Assembly (NCBI RefSeq): GCF_024300645.1
Contig: NZ_CP101291.1
Span: forward strand, 1-64,000
Reading direction: 5' to 3'
Source of the DNA: Alteromonas sp. LMIT006
Lineage (GTDB): Bacteria; Pseudomonadota; Gammaproteobacteria; Enterobacterales; Alteromonadaceae
Length of the DNA: 64,000 nt
Shown: positions 37,801 to 47,597 of the stretch, piece by piece
Numbering within the stretch: the first letter of the stretch is position 1
Layout: each line of letters begins with the position of its first letter
Notes under the pieces: generated by a model
Seen by the model: the letters and a program-made list of their open reading frames with translations, nothing else
Told to the model about the DNA's origin: nothing
Databases searched by the model: none
Program-made: the position numbers and the translations under genes

Positions 37801-38001
37801 CGACTGAGTGTCGAATATCGAGTTGGCGTGTTTGAAGAAATTGCCGAATGGGGACTGCGCTATCAATATCGTCCCAACCTTTATATCGAAGCAACCAGCG
37901 GTGCACATAATGCATTGGATGTATTTTACCAGATCGCGCGGGGCACTCGCTCCGAAACAGAATCGAATCAGGTACTTGAGTCAACGCCTAGTGAGCAGTA
38001 G
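34840..38001 (+). CDS. tamB: Translocation and assembly module subunit TamB
   Basis: A 1053-aa AsmA-like bridge protein. An N-terminal membrane anchor (about residues 20-42) is followed by a very long repetitive beta-strand region and the C-terminal DUF490/TamB domain (about 800-1035), with the block GLYQAYGQDLLVRRGVLNFTG. The start is ATG 34840 overlapping the tamA stop; a longer frame from 34741 overlaps tamA. It is shorter than E. coli TamB (1259 aa), as common outside enterics. Confidence 0.92.
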   Translation: MTTDNAVAKQVTPPHWRWLRRLLWTLFALTLVTLSLLVGLLNSNLGTLAIKQALERIDWVSVEQIDGTIFHGMRWRNVRVAHPALSGQITQLDFALSPICLWQKQICLEQLFIESASFQLEDNTTINLANWSALVNINLENGIVIYPTQIQGDELHVYLPDSQPLSSIAAAPSPSFDFSSKEAIIEQIETGIETIFQAVQYYQTTLSKTTDFEFSPEQLQNALPKLVWPVLAEDIALSISSFAVVQNQTSVIPESMVKGHFALTEQLSIKSILVSNQYGELNGNATLGPDYNVRADLSLYINGLSLPIENVVFALDGYLLSPAIAFDTTGQFISNGHLRVDLTDRAIPVDVSLTWDRFVEQINDIQIDLAPGILIIQGNRYQAKAEIDVFLEHVVQEDKLAITGINIDCSLSVSLTQLNTQDCGVGLGNTYIPLNLLIDARESLAFTVTTQFALNQQSDLFQWRIQGTPLKNYWQGFLLDTYTADISITQDSFSLRHTLTGELGKPLSVHNDMTAELFNDAIKIDISKLNLSYGEENLELASFSSALNGQTLTLSPVQIDLYSSNNRVSRLSVTLDPLVFEQMDLGAEIILDDTGLAEIFNLVNGYLTTPIQIHTDASVALETRLQWKDYQLKANTNLRVSPSTWALTPTLQFVLEEAQIKGDVKWDIEQPISTAQIRSRGQITGQNLGQIELEIDFLNTLAVYAQLKEVNLAIFSDLVPMFEDFSGLASANIALRQFDNDLNINGVVIVPALNLELDKLPESHIQSHPDLVFIQPQKQIFSLEESDKFSMPFGINLDINAIIDPLKRQKVRLKAFDFATSLHGALNVRLEGTNLAVLGDLNLTDGLYQAYGQDLLVRRGVLNFTGPVGLPYISLEAIRNPKTMNEDVIAGIRVQGLSQNLRAELFSEPEFENPNILSYLIRGKELNAASDENSSVVITNALLGFGLGQSESALSRLGSSLGVDNLQLSTQGAGEQTQIGVSGKLNERLSVEYRVGVFEEIAEWGLRYQYRPNLYIEATSGAHNALDVFYQIARGTRSETESNQVLESTPSEQ

Positions 38002-38042
38002 CATAGTATCTTATTAACACGTATTTTTACTAGGTCATTTTC

Positions 38043-38462
38043 ATGTGGGTGCAGCATCAACTTACTTTACCAGCTTATCAACGGGGGTTTCACCTCATTA
38101 CAGATAGGATAGCCTCTCAAATCCCTCAGCTAGCACTGTGTAAAACAGGTCTTTTACATGTATTTATCCAGCATTCTAGTGCATCTCTCACCATTAATGA
38201 AAATGCCGATCCGACCGTGCGAATCGATTTTGAATCGCACTTCAATGTCATCGCTCCTGAAAACCAACCCTATTATCGCCACACCTATGAAGGCCCAGAT
38301 GATATGCCGGCACACCTTAAAGCGAGTCTCCTTGGTTCATCTGTAACTATTCCCGTCGCTAATGGCAAACTTTTACTTGGTACATGGCAAGGAATATATT
38401 TAGGGGAACATAGAGATCATGCATCACCACGAACACTGGTCTTGACCTTGCATGGAGAGTAA
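38043..38462 (+). CDS. YjbQ / UPF0047 family protein
   Basis: A 139-aa single-domain protein. Conserved blocks HVFIQHSSASLTINENADP and GTWQGIYLGEHRD are present, with His and Glu residues of the proposed metal site. Some members show weak thiamine-phosphate synthase activity; the true role is not established. It lies 41 bases after tamB and abuts the convergent small gene without a spacer. Confidence 0.9.
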   Translation: MWVQHQLTLPAYQRGFHLITDRIASQIPQLALCKTGLLHVFIQHSSASLTINENADPTVRIDFESHFNVIAPENQPYYRHTYEGPDDMPAHLKASLLGSSVTIPVANGKLLLGTWQGIYLGEHRDHASPRTLVLTLHGE

Positions 38463-38678
38463 TCAAAAGTCACTGTGCGCTTCACGTTGCTCATGTAATC
38501 TCTCAATTTCTTTAATCACGATTTCTTTTAATAGTGGACGCGCACTTGAATTCAGGTAAAGACAGGTTCGCTCAACATTCGTAAATTCTTCCTCTGAAAA
38601 AAACAAGGTAATGCGTTTTTTAGGAGACGACGATATATGGTTATAGTTACTTTTGGAAGTAGTCGGAATCAATTGCAC
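38463..38678 (-). CDS. Probable ribbon-helix-helix protein
   Basis: A 71-aa protein. A short strand (KKRITLFF) followed by two helices (SEEEFTNVERTCLYLN and ARPLLKEIVIKEIERL) fits the ribbon-helix-helix DNA-binding fold. It is divergent from an MscS gene, and two dyads lie between the two starts, which suits an autoregulator. Its role is inferred from fold and position. The stop codon directly abuts the yjbQ stop. Confidence 0.55.
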   Translation of the reverse strand: MQLIPTTSKSNYNHISSSPKKRITLFFSEEEFTNVERTCLYLNSSARPLLKEIVIKEIERLHEQREAHSDF

Positions 38679-38760
38679 TATGGTTCTCTCTTGGGGTGTA
38701 TTATCCAGTGATTTAATGATACCGAACGCTATTCTTGTGCCTACTGGTCAAAAGCTCTGA

Positions 38761-38807
38761 TTTCACAAAATATACTTTGTGAAAAACGCATTTTAGTCAA
38801 TAATGCG
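38761..38807. promoter_or_regulatory. Two dyads between the RHH gene and mscS-like gene
   Basis: TTTCACAAA (38761-38769) and TTTGTGAAA (38776-38784) form a perfect dyad with a 6-base centre; TATACT at 38771-38776 inside it is a -10-like hexamer for the channel gene. A second dyad, CGCATT (38787-38792) and AATGCG (38802-38807), follows at once. Candidate operator for the adjacent RHH protein. Confidence 0.5.
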
Positions 38808-38830
38808 CAAAAGCGACAAAAGGAAGCATC

Positions 38831-39703
38831 ATGCTCGACACGTTAAACGAATTTTTATTATATCTAGACTCCATTTCCCTATCCCTTGGTGCTGTATCTA
38901 TATCGGTTTTGGATGTGTCTAGGGCCTTATTTTTAGGAGCTTTGGTTATTTGGGCAGGTATTTGGATCAACCGTCGAGGTATCAATACAATCAAGCGCCA
39001 AAAACGCTTTGATGTACGAACCAAAGAAGTGTTGAGTAAAGTCTATCAAGTGCTTATCTTTTGTTTTGTCGCCATTACCTTATTACAACTGTTGGGTATA
39101 AACCTGACAACCCTCGCTGTATTTGGTGGTGCAGTAGGTGTCGGACTCGGTCTGGGCTTACAGTCCATAGCGTCGAACTTTATTTCAGGCATTATTATTT
39201 TAATTGACAAATCCGTTACCGTTGGTGATTACATTGAACTAGATGATGGCAGCAAGGGGTGGGTACGCGAATTTAGAATGCGTTACACCATCCTTGAAAC
39301 CTATGACGGAAAAGACATCGTAGTGCCCAATGAAAAATTTATCAGCTGCACCTTTATCAATTGGTCACACAAAGACCCACTACAGCGCTATCGCGTGGAT
39401 TTTTCTGTGGCGTACAAAACCGATATTAGGCATGTTGTGGAAATCATAAAAGAGGCAGTTGCACAGCACCCTCAGGTTTTGAGTGGCGAAGATATTGCAA
39501 TTGAACTGCGCCCTGATTGTGAAATCGACTCATTTGGTGACAGTGGCGTGAATTTGTTTGTTGAGTTCTGGATCGAAGGGATTGACGATGGCAAAAACCG
39601 GGTCGGCGGGGATTTGAATCTCATTATTTTTGAAACATTACGCGAACATGGTATCGAAATTCCATTTCCGCAAAGGGAAGTGCGCTTGCTTGAAAACAAA
39701 TAA
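38831..39703 (+). CDS. MscS-family mechanosensitive channel
   Basis: A 290-aa inner-membrane channel that opens under membrane tension and releases solutes at osmotic downshock. Three helices occur in the first 130 residues. The pore helix is recognisable by its Gly/Ala pattern (TLAVFGGAVGVGLGLGLQSI), followed by SNFISGIIIL. The beta domain and C-terminal alpha/beta cage fill the rest. AAAAGGAAG precedes the ATG. A strong bidirectional terminator follows. Confidence 0.9.
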   Translation: MLDTLNEFLLYLDSISLSLGAVSISVLDVSRALFLGALVIWAGIWINRRGINTIKRQKRFDVRTKEVLSKVYQVLIFCFVAITLLQLLGINLTTLAVFGGAVGVGLGLGLQSIASNFISGIIILIDKSVTVGDYIELDDGSKGWVREFRMRYTILETYDGKDIVVPNEKFISCTFINWSHKDPLQRYRVDFSVAYKTDIRHVVEIIKEAVAQHPQVLSGEDIAIELRPDCEIDSFGDSGVNLFVEFWIEGIDDGKNRVGGDLNLIIFETLREHGIEIPFPQREVRLLENK

Positions 39704-39777
39704 CCTATAAAGAGTATTATTTATATTTATAAATTTCACTTTTATGAAGGAATACTCATTGTTTCGTTAATTTATAG

Positions 39778-39804
39778 AAAAAGGGAGCTTCACGCTCCCT
39801 TTTA
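39778..39804. terminator. Bidirectional terminator between mscS-like and amidohydrolase genes
   Basis: AAAAAGGGAGC, loop TTCAC, GCTCCCTTTT; A-rich on one side and T-rich on the other, serving two convergent genes. Confidence 0.9.
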
Positions 39805-39811
39805 TATCTTT

Positions 39812-41455
39812 TTAATATTTGCGCTTTCCTGCGACCCAAGTTTCCAGTACTTGTGTATCTCGGATCAGCCCTTCGTCCACGGTAAAAATATCACGGTCAA
39901 TGACGATAAAGTCCGCTTGTTTTCCTACTTCTAACGAACCAATCATGTCCTCTTGGAATGCGGCATAAGCAGCATCTAAGGTAAAGCCTTTAAATGCTTG
40001 CTCACGGGTGACTGCCTCGTGTCCTAACCATCCACCTTTAGGCTTTCCTTCAGCGTTTTGACGAGTGATCGCAGCGTGTAAACCATGAAACGGATTCGCT
40101 AATTCGACTGGAAAATCGGAGCCAAACGCAATATCCGCCCCCATCTCTAGTAGCGTTTGCCAGGCGTAGGCGCCTTGTAAGCGATGTTTGCCCAATCGGT
40201 CTTCAGCCATATTCATATCTGATGTGGCATGCGTCGGTTGCATCGAGGCGATGATGCCATATTTAGGAAATAAAGAGAGGTCCTCGGGCGCAATCACCTG
40301 AGCATGTTCGATTCGATGACGAGCGTTGTTCTCAGGAAAAATCTTAAACGTCTGTGCAAACGTTTCTAAGCCAAGGCGGTTCGCTCTATCGCCAATTGCA
40401 TGATAGTTAAGCTGAAATCCAGCGCCAATGACCTCGCGAAACAAGTCTGGCATGGCTTCTTCAGAAGTTACTAACAAACCCACATTATCTGGATCATCCG
40501 AATACGGTGCGATTAAAGCCGCTCCCCGACTGCCCAATGCACCATCACCATAAACCTTAACACTGCGAATGCTCAACATGCCTGCGTCATCTGCGATATG
40601 ACCTTTTTGCAACAGCTGTGACAACTGCGGATCAGTTGCGGCAATCATAGCATAGATACGAAAATCCAAATCAGGCGCGGAGCGCGTAAAGAAATCTACC
40701 ACTTGCGCACTGATCCCGGCGTCATGAGCAGAGGTGATCCCCAAACTCAGTAAATGCTCAGACGCTTTATCCAAATATTTTGCTAACAAACGGTCATCAA
40801 CGGGTGGAATGTTTTTTTCAACGATATACATCGCATTGTCAATCAACAAACCGGTCGGCTGGCCTTGTGCATCTTTCACAATTTCGCCACCACTAGGAGA
40901 AGTCGTTGCAGAATCAATCCCTGCCACTTGTAAGGCGGCGCTATTTACCCAAGATGCATGCCCATCAATGCGTGATAACACTATGGGTTTATCGATATTT
41001 AACGCATCTAAACTGCTTTTTGAGGGGAATTGCTGATTATCCCATAACACCTGATTCCAACCTCTGCCAACTACCCAGTCAGCTTGTGGGTTCAGACCAA
41101 TAAAATCCTTCACGCGCTTTACGGCTTCTGCTTCAGAACGTGTACCACGTAAATCGATTTCAAAGAGACCCTGTCCTAAACCTAAGATATGGCCATGCGC
41201 ATCAATCAAACCTGGTAACACCGTCTTACCTTGTGCATCAATGACTTGAACCCCTTCTGGAATCGCGATTGCGTTACCTATCGCAACAATTTTATCGTCT
41301 TCTATCATCATCTGACGAAACTGAGTGAGTTTTCCATCTGCACCAATGGTATAGCCGTTGGCGTTTACCCAAGCGGTTTTTTCAGATGCACTAGCCGCCC
41401 CTAGTAACACACTCACAAACAGTAGAATGACCGATCCAGTCCATCGAAATTTCAT
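39812..41455 (-). CDS. Exported amidohydrolase (YtcJ-like)
   Basis: A 547-aa metal-dependent hydrolase of the amidohydrolase_3 group. A signal peptide covers 1-23 (ending ASAS). The metal motif is DAHGH near residue 86, the central segment has LNYHAIGDRANRLGLE and HRIEHAQV, and AFGSDFPVE carries the late Asp. Family members hydrolyse N-acyl or amide substrates; the substrate is unknown. The ATG at 41455 has GAGG five bases upstream; an in-frame GTG at 41461 is less likely. Confidence 0.85.
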   Translation of the reverse strand: MKFRWTGSVILLFVSVLLGAASASEKTAWVNANGYTIGADGKLTQFRQMMIEDDKIVAIGNAIAIPEGVQVIDAQGKTVLPGLIDAHGHILGLGQGLFEIDLRGTRSEAEAVKRVKDFIGLNPQADWVVGRGWNQVLWDNQQFPSKSSLDALNIDKPIVLSRIDGHASWVNSAALQVAGIDSATTSPSGGEIVKDAQGQPTGLLIDNAMYIVEKNIPPVDDRLLAKYLDKASEHLLSLGITSAHDAGISAQVVDFFTRSAPDLDFRIYAMIAATDPQLSQLLQKGHIADDAGMLSIRSVKVYGDGALGSRGAALIAPYSDDPDNVGLLVTSEEAMPDLFREVIGAGFQLNYHAIGDRANRLGLETFAQTFKIFPENNARHRIEHAQVIAPEDLSLFPKYGIIASMQPTHATSDMNMAEDRLGKHRLQGAYAWQTLLEMGADIAFGSDFPVELANPFHGLHAAITRQNAEGKPKGGWLGHEAVTREQAFKGFTLDAAYAAFQEDMIGSLEVGKQADFIVIDRDIFTVDEGLIRDTQVLETWVAGKRKY

Positions 41456-41493
41456 AAGCACCTCTTTTATATTTTTATTGTGTTATATTGTGT

Positions 41494-42675
41494 TTAAAGT
41501 TTCACTTGGCAGTTTTGTTTCATACGCAGTCCTTTCGCAACGGCCTCATCACAGTTCTCCCCTCGTGCTAACATGACAGCCATGCGCCGAGTACCCGAGA
41601 CGGCTGGCTTTCCAAAAATGCGTAAATCGGTTTGCGCCTCACTCAAGACTAGCGCTAAGTCAGAAAACGCCACTTGTTCACTATGACCTTGAACCACCAA
41701 AGCAACCGAGGCAGATGGTCCGTATAATTCGATATTGGGGATCGGTAGCCCCAAAAACGCGCGCACATGTAAAGCAAACTCACTCAGATTTTGGGAAATC
41801 AACGTCACCATACCAGTATCGTGGGGGCGTGGTGATACTTCACTAAAGTACACTTCATCACCTTTAATGAACAATTCAACACCAAACAAACCGCGACCAC
41901 CCAGCGCATCGGTCACTTGTTTTGCGATGCCTTGTGCTTTTTGTAATGCGGTATCGGACATGACTTGAGGTTGCCAAGATTCTTGATAATCCCCTCCGGA
42001 TTGACGATGCCCGATGGGTGCACAAAAACAGGTACCATCAATATGCCGAATCGTGAGTAAGGTAATTTCATAATCAAAATCCACCATGCCCTCGACAATC
42101 ACCTTACCTTGTCCCGCACGCCCGCCTTGTTGCGCATAATCCCACGCGCCTTTCACCTCATCAGCGGCTTTCACTAAAGATTGGCCTTTGCCAGAAGAAC
42201 TCATAATGGGTTTGACAAAGCAAGGATAGCCTATTGCTTCAATTGCTTGATGAAACTCCGATTCGTCTGCAGCAAAGCGATAGTCAGACGTTGCGATTTT
42301 GAGCTCTTCAGCAACCAGTCTGCGAATCCCCTCGCGATTCATGGTGAGATGAGCAGCTTTAGCACTTGGAACAATATTAACGCCCTCGCTTTCTAATTCT
42401 AATAAGGTGGCGGTGGCAATTGCTTCCACCTCTGGGACAACAAAATCAGGTTGTTCTAATTCAATTACGCGGCGTAGTTCAGCCCCGTCCAGCATAGAAA
42501 ACACATGAGAGCGATCCGCAACTTGCATCGCTGGTGCATTGACATAACTATCACAGGCAATGACTTCACAGCCGAGACGCTTGAGCTCAATCACAACTTC
42601 TTTGCCAAGCTCGCCTGAGCCACATAGTAAAACTTTGCTTGTAGAGGGAGAAAAAGGGGTACCAAGAACGGTCAT
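41494..42675 (-). CDS. purT: Phosphoribosylglycinamide formyltransferase 2 (formate-dependent)
   Basis: A 393-aa ATP-grasp enzyme that makes formyl-GAR from GAR, formate and ATP in purine synthesis; E. coli PurT has 392 aa. Seen: [14 protein letters not shown], the ATP-grasp lid around [26 protein letters not shown] and [16 protein letters not shown]. The start is ATG 42675 (MTVLGTPFS), matching the family; the longer frame to 42708 lies within the leader hairpin. The AAAGG ribosome binding site is inside a 13-bp inverted repeat. Confidence 0.95.
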   Translation of the reverse strand: MTVLGTPFSPSTSKVLLCGSGELGKEVVIELKRLGCEVIACDSYVNAPAMQVADRSHVFSMLDGAELRRVIELEQPDFVVPEVEAIATATLLELESEGVNIVPSAKAAHLTMNREGIRRLVAEELKIATSDYRFAADESEFHQAIEAIGYPCFVKPIMSSSGKGQSLVKAADEVKGAWDYAQQGGRAGQGKVIVEGMVDFDYEITLLTIRHIDGTCFCAPIGHRQSGGDYQESWQPQVMSDTALQKAQGIAKQVTDALGGRGLFGVELFIKGDEVYFSEVSPRPHDTGMVTLISQNLSEFALHVRAFLGLPIPNIELYGPSASVALVVQGHSEQVAFSDLALVLSEAQTDLRIFGKPAVSGTRRMAVMLARGENCDEAVAKGLRMKQNCQVKL

Positions 42676-42681
42676 AGAGAA

Positions 42682-42721
42682 AACCTTTGTTATTATGATG
42701 ATACGCACAATAACAAAGGTT
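42682..42721 (-). promoter_or_regulatory. 13-bp inverted repeat in the purT leader
   Basis: AACCTTTGTTATT (42682-42694) and AATAACAAAGGTT (42709-42721) are perfectly complementary, 14 bases apart. In purT mRNA the 3' arm holds the AAAGG Shine-Dalgarno seven bases from the start, and TTTTCTC follows. It could hide the ribosome binding site, act as a weak terminator for ybiT, or be an operator. Confidence 0.6.
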
Positions 42722-42743
42722 ATCAGATTTGCCTAGCCTAGAA

Positions 42744-44336
42744 TTAACTCAGCTGTTTATGGCTCATATACTCATCAAACGAGCCTTGAAAATAATGTAG
42801 GTTTTGCTCGCTAATTTCGATAATACTGTCGGCGAGCGACGACACAAACTCACGGTCGTGGCTCACAAAAATCAACGTACCGTCAAAGTCAGTGAGTGCT
42901 TTATTGAGGGCCTCAATCGACTCCATGTCCATGTGGTTAGTAGGCTCATCCATAATCAAAACATTGATGTCCTGCATCATCAACTTACCAAACATCAAGC
43001 GGTTCTTTTCTCCACCTGAACAAACGGACACTTTCTTGTTAATTTCATCTGAGGTAAATAATAATCGGCCTAAAATCGCTCTAACCGCCAAATCATCATG
43101 TTGTGGGGTACGCCACTGCGACAACCATTCAAATAAGGTCAAATCGTTAGCGAAATCTTTTGAGTTATCTTGTGGACAATACCCAATCGTGGCGTTTTCA
43201 GACCATTTCACCACACCAGCATTCGCGCTGATTTCATTGACTAAGCACTTTAAGAATGTGGATTTACCTGCGCCGTTTTCGCCAATCACCGCAAGTTTTG
43301 CGCCCGCTTCGAGCAAAATATCTCCGGAGGTAAATAAGGTTTCTCCGTCAAAGCCATGGCTGATTTTTTCTAGCTCAAGGGCCTGACGATGGAGTTTTTT
43401 ATGCTGTTTGTACGTAATATATGGCATTTGGCGAGAAGATGGTTTGACTTCTGCAAGTTCGATTTTTTCTAAGCGTTTGGCACGAGAGGTCGCTTGTTTG
43501 GCTTTCGACGCATTGGCAGAAAAGCGTGCAACGAAGGCTTTGAGCTCTTCCATTTCAGCGGTCTTCTTGGCGTTTTCGTTGAGCAGCTGCTCTTTGGCGA
43601 GCATTGACGCGGCCATGTATTCATCGTAATTACCTGGATAAATACGTAGCTCTCCGTAATCGATATCCGCCATGTGGGTACACACGCGGTTCAAGAAGTG
43701 TCGGTCGTGCGAAATAATGATCATAGTGCACTTGCGGTCATTTAACACATCAGCAAGCCAGTTAATGGTGTAGATATCGAGGTTGTTGGTCGGTTCATCT
43801 AACAACAAAATATCGGGGTCAGCAAATAGCGCTTGTGCCAATAACACACGAAGCTTTACGCCAGGCGCCAGCTCCGACATCAAACCAAAATGATATTCCT
43901 CCGCAATCCCAGCTTCAATCAATAACTCCCCTGCCCGACTCTCCGCCGTGTAACCATCGAGCTCCGCAAATTGCGTTTCAAGCTCCGCGACAAGCATACC
44001 GTCTTCCTCGGACATTTCAGGTAGACTGTAGATGCGGTCACGCTCCACTTTGATTGGCCAGAGCTGAGTATCGCCCATGATCACTGCATCCACCACCGAA
44101 TATTCTTCAAACGCATACTGGTTCTGACTCAATATCCCCAAACGTTCACCGGGTGTAATCGAAACATTACCTGAAGAGGGCGTTAACTCTCCCGATAATA
44201 TTTTCATAAAGGTGGACTTGCCACAGCCATTAGCGCCAATAAGGCCGTACTTGTTACCATTACCAAATTTAGCAGAGATATTTTCAAATAAGGGTTGCGC
44301 ACCAAATTGCATGGTGATGTTTGCAGTAGTAATCAC
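42744..44336 (-). CDS. ybiT: ABC-F family ATPase YbiT
   Basis: A 530-aa soluble protein with two ABC ATPase domains, the exact length of E. coli YbiT. Walker A motifs are GANGCGKST and GENGAGKST; Walker B motifs are [12 protein letters not shown] and [12 protein letters not shown]. The ABC-F linker lies between them (about 240-310). ABC-F proteins bind ribosomes and influence translation; there is no membrane part. The start ATG at 44336 encodes [17 protein letters not shown], the family N-terminus. Confidence 0.93.
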   Translation of the reverse strand: MITTANITMQFGAQPLFENISAKFGNGNKYGLIGANGCGKSTFMKILSGELTPSSGNVSITPGERLGILSQNQYAFEEYSVVDAVIMGDTQLWPIKVERDRIYSLPEMSEEDGMLVAELETQFAELDGYTAESRAGELLIEAGIAEEYHFGLMSELAPGVKLRVLLAQALFADPDILLLDEPTNNLDIYTINWLADVLNDRKCTMIIISHDRHFLNRVCTHMADIDYGELRIYPGNYDEYMAASMLAKEQLLNENAKKTAEMEELKAFVARFSANASKAKQATSRAKRLEKIELAEVKPSSRQMPYITYKQHKKLHRQALELEKISHGFDGETLFTSGDILLEAGAKLAVIGENGAGKSTFLKCLVNEISANAGVVKWSENATIGYCPQDNSKDFANDLTLFEWLSQWRTPQHDDLAVRAILGRLLFTSDEINKKVSVCSGGEKNRLMFGKLMMQDINVLIMDEPTNHMDMESIEALNKALTDFDGTLIFVSHDREFVSSLADSIIEISEQNLHYFQGSFDEYMSHKQLS

Positions 44337-44609
44337 GAGTTATTCCAGATGATGTTGCGAGCGGATTTGCGTAAGCGCGAGATTATACAGTAAGCCGCTA
44401 GTAGTAGCGAAACAAACCCCTTAATAATGTCGTTTTTTTTTCCAATCGCTTGATCACACTGTTGCCTTAGTAGAAGTCACGTTTGATCATATATGGCCCT
44501 TTTAAATCGTTAACTATTAATAATCATAAGTTTGCACGAGTATCAGACCAAAAAGTTCAAAGACATAAAAAGAAAAAGGGCCTGTCGGCCCTTTCGTCAA
44601 TTTTATGGG
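44337..44609. other. ybiT-gcvP intergenic region
   Basis: 273 bases without a gene. It contains the gcvP terminator at its left end and the ybiT promoter region at its right, with a TATAAT-like hexamer on the minus strand at 44387-44382 but no clear -35. Nothing else was recognised. Confidence 0.5.
44566..44594 (-). terminator. Terminator of the gcv operon
   Basis: On the minus strand AAAGGGCC, a 4-base loop, GGCCCTTTTTC and more T. It lies 16 bases past the gcvP stop. Confidence 0.9.
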
Positions 44610-47519
44610 TTACTCCGCAGACTCGCGATAGCTATCCAAATCCGGACAACTACAGACCAGGTTGCGATCCCCGTACACATCGTCAATACGATTCACAGTG
44701 GGCCAGAACTTATTGCGCTTCACCGCTTCAACTGGATAAGCAGCTAACTCGCGTGAGTAGCTACGATTCCATTCACTATCAATGATGTCATCCAGCGTAT
44801 GCGGCGCATTGTGTAATGGATTATCGATGCTATCCCAATCACCCGACTCGACTTTAGCGATTTCTTGGCGAATGCAAATCATCGCTTCGATAAAGCGGTC
44901 AAGCTCTACTTTGGCTTCGGATTCCGTCGGCTCAATCATCAAGGTCCCTGCAACAGGGAAAGACATGGTCGGTGCGTGGAAACCATAGTCATTTAAGCGC
45001 TTGGCTACATCCATCTCGGTGACGCCTGAGGCTTCTTTGAGCGGGCGCAAATCGATAATACACTCGTGTGCAATGCGACCATTGGCACCGGTATACAGAA
45101 TTGGGTAATGGTCAGCGAGTTTTTTTGCGACATAGTTTGCGTTTAACATCGCCACTTCTGTCGCTTTGCGCAACCCCTCTGAGCCCATCATTTTGATGTA
45201 CATGTAGCTAATTGGTAAAATCGAGGCACTGCCAAAGGGGGCTGCTGACACTGCGCCATTGTCCCCTAAATCCTCACCTGTACCAGCAGCTTTCAATGGT
45301 TGCATAGTATGGCTTGATAAGAATGGGGCTAGGTGAGCTTTTACGCCAATCGGTCCCATACCTGGGCCACCGCCACCGTGCGGGATACAGAAAGTTTTAT
45401 GTAGGTTCAAATGCGAGACATCTGAGCCAATCAGACCTGGTGAGGTCACCCCGACTTGCGCATTCATATTCGCGCCATCCATATACACCTGACCACCGTG
45501 CTCATGCACGATGTCACAGATTTCTTTGACGGTTTCTTCATATACGCCGTGCGTCGATGGATAGGTGATCATGGCACACGATAAATTATCTGAGTGTTCT
45601 TCGGCTTTAGCTCGAAGATCAACCAAGTCCACATTACCCTTTTCATCACAGTTCACGACAACCACTTTAAGTGACACCATTTGCGCCGACGCTGGGTTGG
45701 TACCATGTGCAGACTGTGGAATCAAACAGATATTACGATGCGCATCGCCACGGCTGATGTGATAACGCTGAATAGCTAAGAGGCCAGCATATTCACCTTG
45801 CGCGCCAGAGTTAGGCTGCATGGATAAAGCATCATAGCCAGTAATATCAATTAACCAATCAGACAACTCGTCAATCATTTCCTTATAACCAAGTGCTTGG
45901 TCAACTGGCGCAAATGGGTGCAGTTGACCAAACTCAGGCCATGTCACCGGGATCATCTCAGCGGTTGCATTGAGCTTCATCGTACAAGAACCAAGTGAAA
46001 TCATGGAATGGTTCAGCGCCAAATCTTTGTTTTCCAGCGATTTGATATAACGCAACATCTCAGTTTCTGAGTGGTATTGATTGAATACTGGCTTGGTCAA
46101 AAACTCACTTTCACGAACCAACTCAGTTGGAATAGCTAGTGTGGCAGACACTTGTGCATCCAGCGCTTCAATATCCAAGCCGTGGTCAGCACCGATAAAT
46201 GCGGTGAACAAATCATTAATATCCCCACGAGTTGTGGTTTCATCAACGCTTACACCCAACACATCAGCTTGGTCGATGCGTAAATTCATATCCATGCTTT
46301 GCGCGGCAGCAAGAACTGCATCGCGGTCAACTGGTTTGACGGTGACGGTATCAAAGAAATGTTCATGTGCCACAAAGACGCCTTTGGCTTTCAGACCAGC
46401 CGCCAAAATTTGCGCCAAACGATGCGTGCGTAATGCGATGTTTTTTAAGCCCTGCGGGCCGTGATACACAGCATAAAAAGAGGCCATGTTGGCGAGTAAT
46501 ACCTGTGCAGTACAGATATTAGAGTTGGCTTTTTCACGACGAATATGCTGTTCACGAGTTTGTAATGCCATGCGCAGTGCAGGACGGCCACGGGTATCTT
46601 TGGATACACCGATGATACGACCTGGCATAGAGCGCTTGTACGCATCGCGTGTACCAAAGAATGCTGCATGTGGACCTCCATAGCCCATGGGCACACCAAA
46701 GCGCTGAGCTGAGCCAAACACCACATCTGCACCTAGCTCACCTGGAGATTTTAATAAGGTTAATGCTAATAGATCGGTTGCAACTGCAACAATCGCTTTG
46801 TTCGCTTGCAGTGCGTGAATGATTTCTTCGATGTTGTGAATCTCACCTTGGGTGCCAGGATATTGTAACAATGCGCCAAATACATCGTGCTCTGCGGCAT
46901 TCACCGCAGGACCGATAATGATTTCAAAACCGAACATTTCTGCGCGTGTATTGACCACATCTAGGGTTTGTGGATGCACATTATCTGCCACATAAAACGC
47001 ATTGGCTTTTTTGTTTTTAGACACGCGCTTGGCTAATGCCATCGCTTCTGCCGCGGCAGTGGCTTCATCTAACAATGAGGCCGAAGCTAAATCCATTCCC
47101 GTCAAATCCAGCGTAACTTGTTGGAAGTTCAAAATCGCTTCCAAACGACCTTGTGCAATCTCCGGTTGATACGGCGTGTATGCGGTATACCACCCCGGGT
47201 TCTCTAATACATTGCGCAAAATCACATTGGGCGTATGCGTGTTGTAGTAACCCATACCGATGAAAGAACGTTTGATTTGGTTTTTGCTTGCCACGGCTTT
47301 TAACGCGTTTAAAGCATCAACTTCGGTAACGGCTTCACCAACATTTAAACCTTCAGACCGAATACCGGCAGGAACGGTTTGCTCCATCAAATCATCTAAA
47401 GACGATGCGCCCACTTCTGCCAGCATGGCTTCAATTTCTGGACGGCCTGGGCCGATATGGCGGCGAATAAAATCAGTATTGTGCTCTAGATCAGCTAGAG
47501 AAAATGGAGTATTTGACAT
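44610..47519 (-). CDS. gcvP: Glycine dehydrogenase (decarboxylating), P protein
   Basis: A 969-aa PLP enzyme of the glycine cleavage system. It decarboxylates glycine and passes the aminomethyl group to lipoyl-GcvH. Both halves of the single-chain form are present: an N-terminal half ([18 protein letters not shown]) and a catalytic C-terminal half with the PLP-lysine block [19 protein letters not shown]. coli GcvP has 957 aa. It is third in the gcvT-gcvH-gcvP operon, 78 bases after gcvH, with an 11-bp hairpin in that gap. The ribosome binding site before ATG 47519 is weak. Confidence 0.97.
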   Translation of the reverse strand: MSNTPFSLADLEHNTDFIRRHIGPGRPEIEAMLAEVGASSLDDLMEQTVPAGIRSEGLNVGEAVTEVDALNALKAVASKNQIKRSFIGMGYYNTHTPNVILRNVLENPGWYTAYTPYQPEIAQGRLEAILNFQQVTLDLTGMDLASASLLDEATAAAEAMALAKRVSKNKKANAFYVADNVHPQTLDVVNTRAEMFGFEIIIGPAVNAAEHDVFGALLQYPGTQGEIHNIEEIIHALQANKAIVAVATDLLALTLLKSPGELGADVVFGSAQRFGVPMGYGGPHAAFFGTRDAYKRSMPGRIIGVSKDTRGRPALRMALQTREQHIRREKANSNICTAQVLLANMASFYAVYHGPQGLKNIALRTHRLAQILAAGLKAKGVFVAHEHFFDTVTVKPVDRDAVLAAAQSMDMNLRIDQADVLGVSVDETTTRGDINDLFTAFIGADHGLDIEALDAQVSATLAIPTELVRESEFLTKPVFNQYHSETEMLRYIKSLENKDLALNHSMISLGSCTMKLNATAEMIPVTWPEFGQLHPFAPVDQALGYKEMIDELSDWLIDITGYDALSMQPNSGAQGEYAGLLAIQRYHISRGDAHRNICLIPQSAHGTNPASAQMVSLKVVVVNCDEKGNVDLVDLRAKAEEHSDNLSCAMITYPSTHGVYEETVKEICDIVHEHGGQVYMDGANMNAQVGVTSPGLIGSDVSHLNLHKTFCIPHGGGGPGMGPIGVKAHLAPFLSSHTMQPLKAAGTGEDLGDNGAVSAAPFGSASILPISYMYIKMMGSEGLRKATEVAMLNANYVAKKLADHYPILYTGANGRIAHECIIDLRPLKEASGVTEMDVAKRLNDYGFHAPTMSFPVAGTLMIEPTESEAKVELDRFIEAMICIRQEIAKVESGDWDSIDNPLHNAPHTLDDIIDSEWNRSYSRELAAYPVEAVKRNKFWPTVNRIDDVYGDRNLVCSCPDLDSYRESAE

Positions 47520-47554
47520 AGTAAAGCGCTTCGTTGGTTAATACGTAAAATGTG

Positions 47555-47582
47555 CGTATGGTCATCGGCACATGACCATACG
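47555..47582 (-). promoter_or_regulatory. 11-bp hairpin between gcvH and gcvP
   Basis: CGTATGGTCAT (47555-47565) and ATGACCATACG (47572-47582) pair perfectly around a 6-base loop. There is no T run after it on the minus strand, so it is not a classic terminator; it may stabilise or process the mRNA and set the gcvH to gcvP ratio. Confidence 0.55.
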
Positions 47583-47597
47583 GTTTAGCTTGATCGA

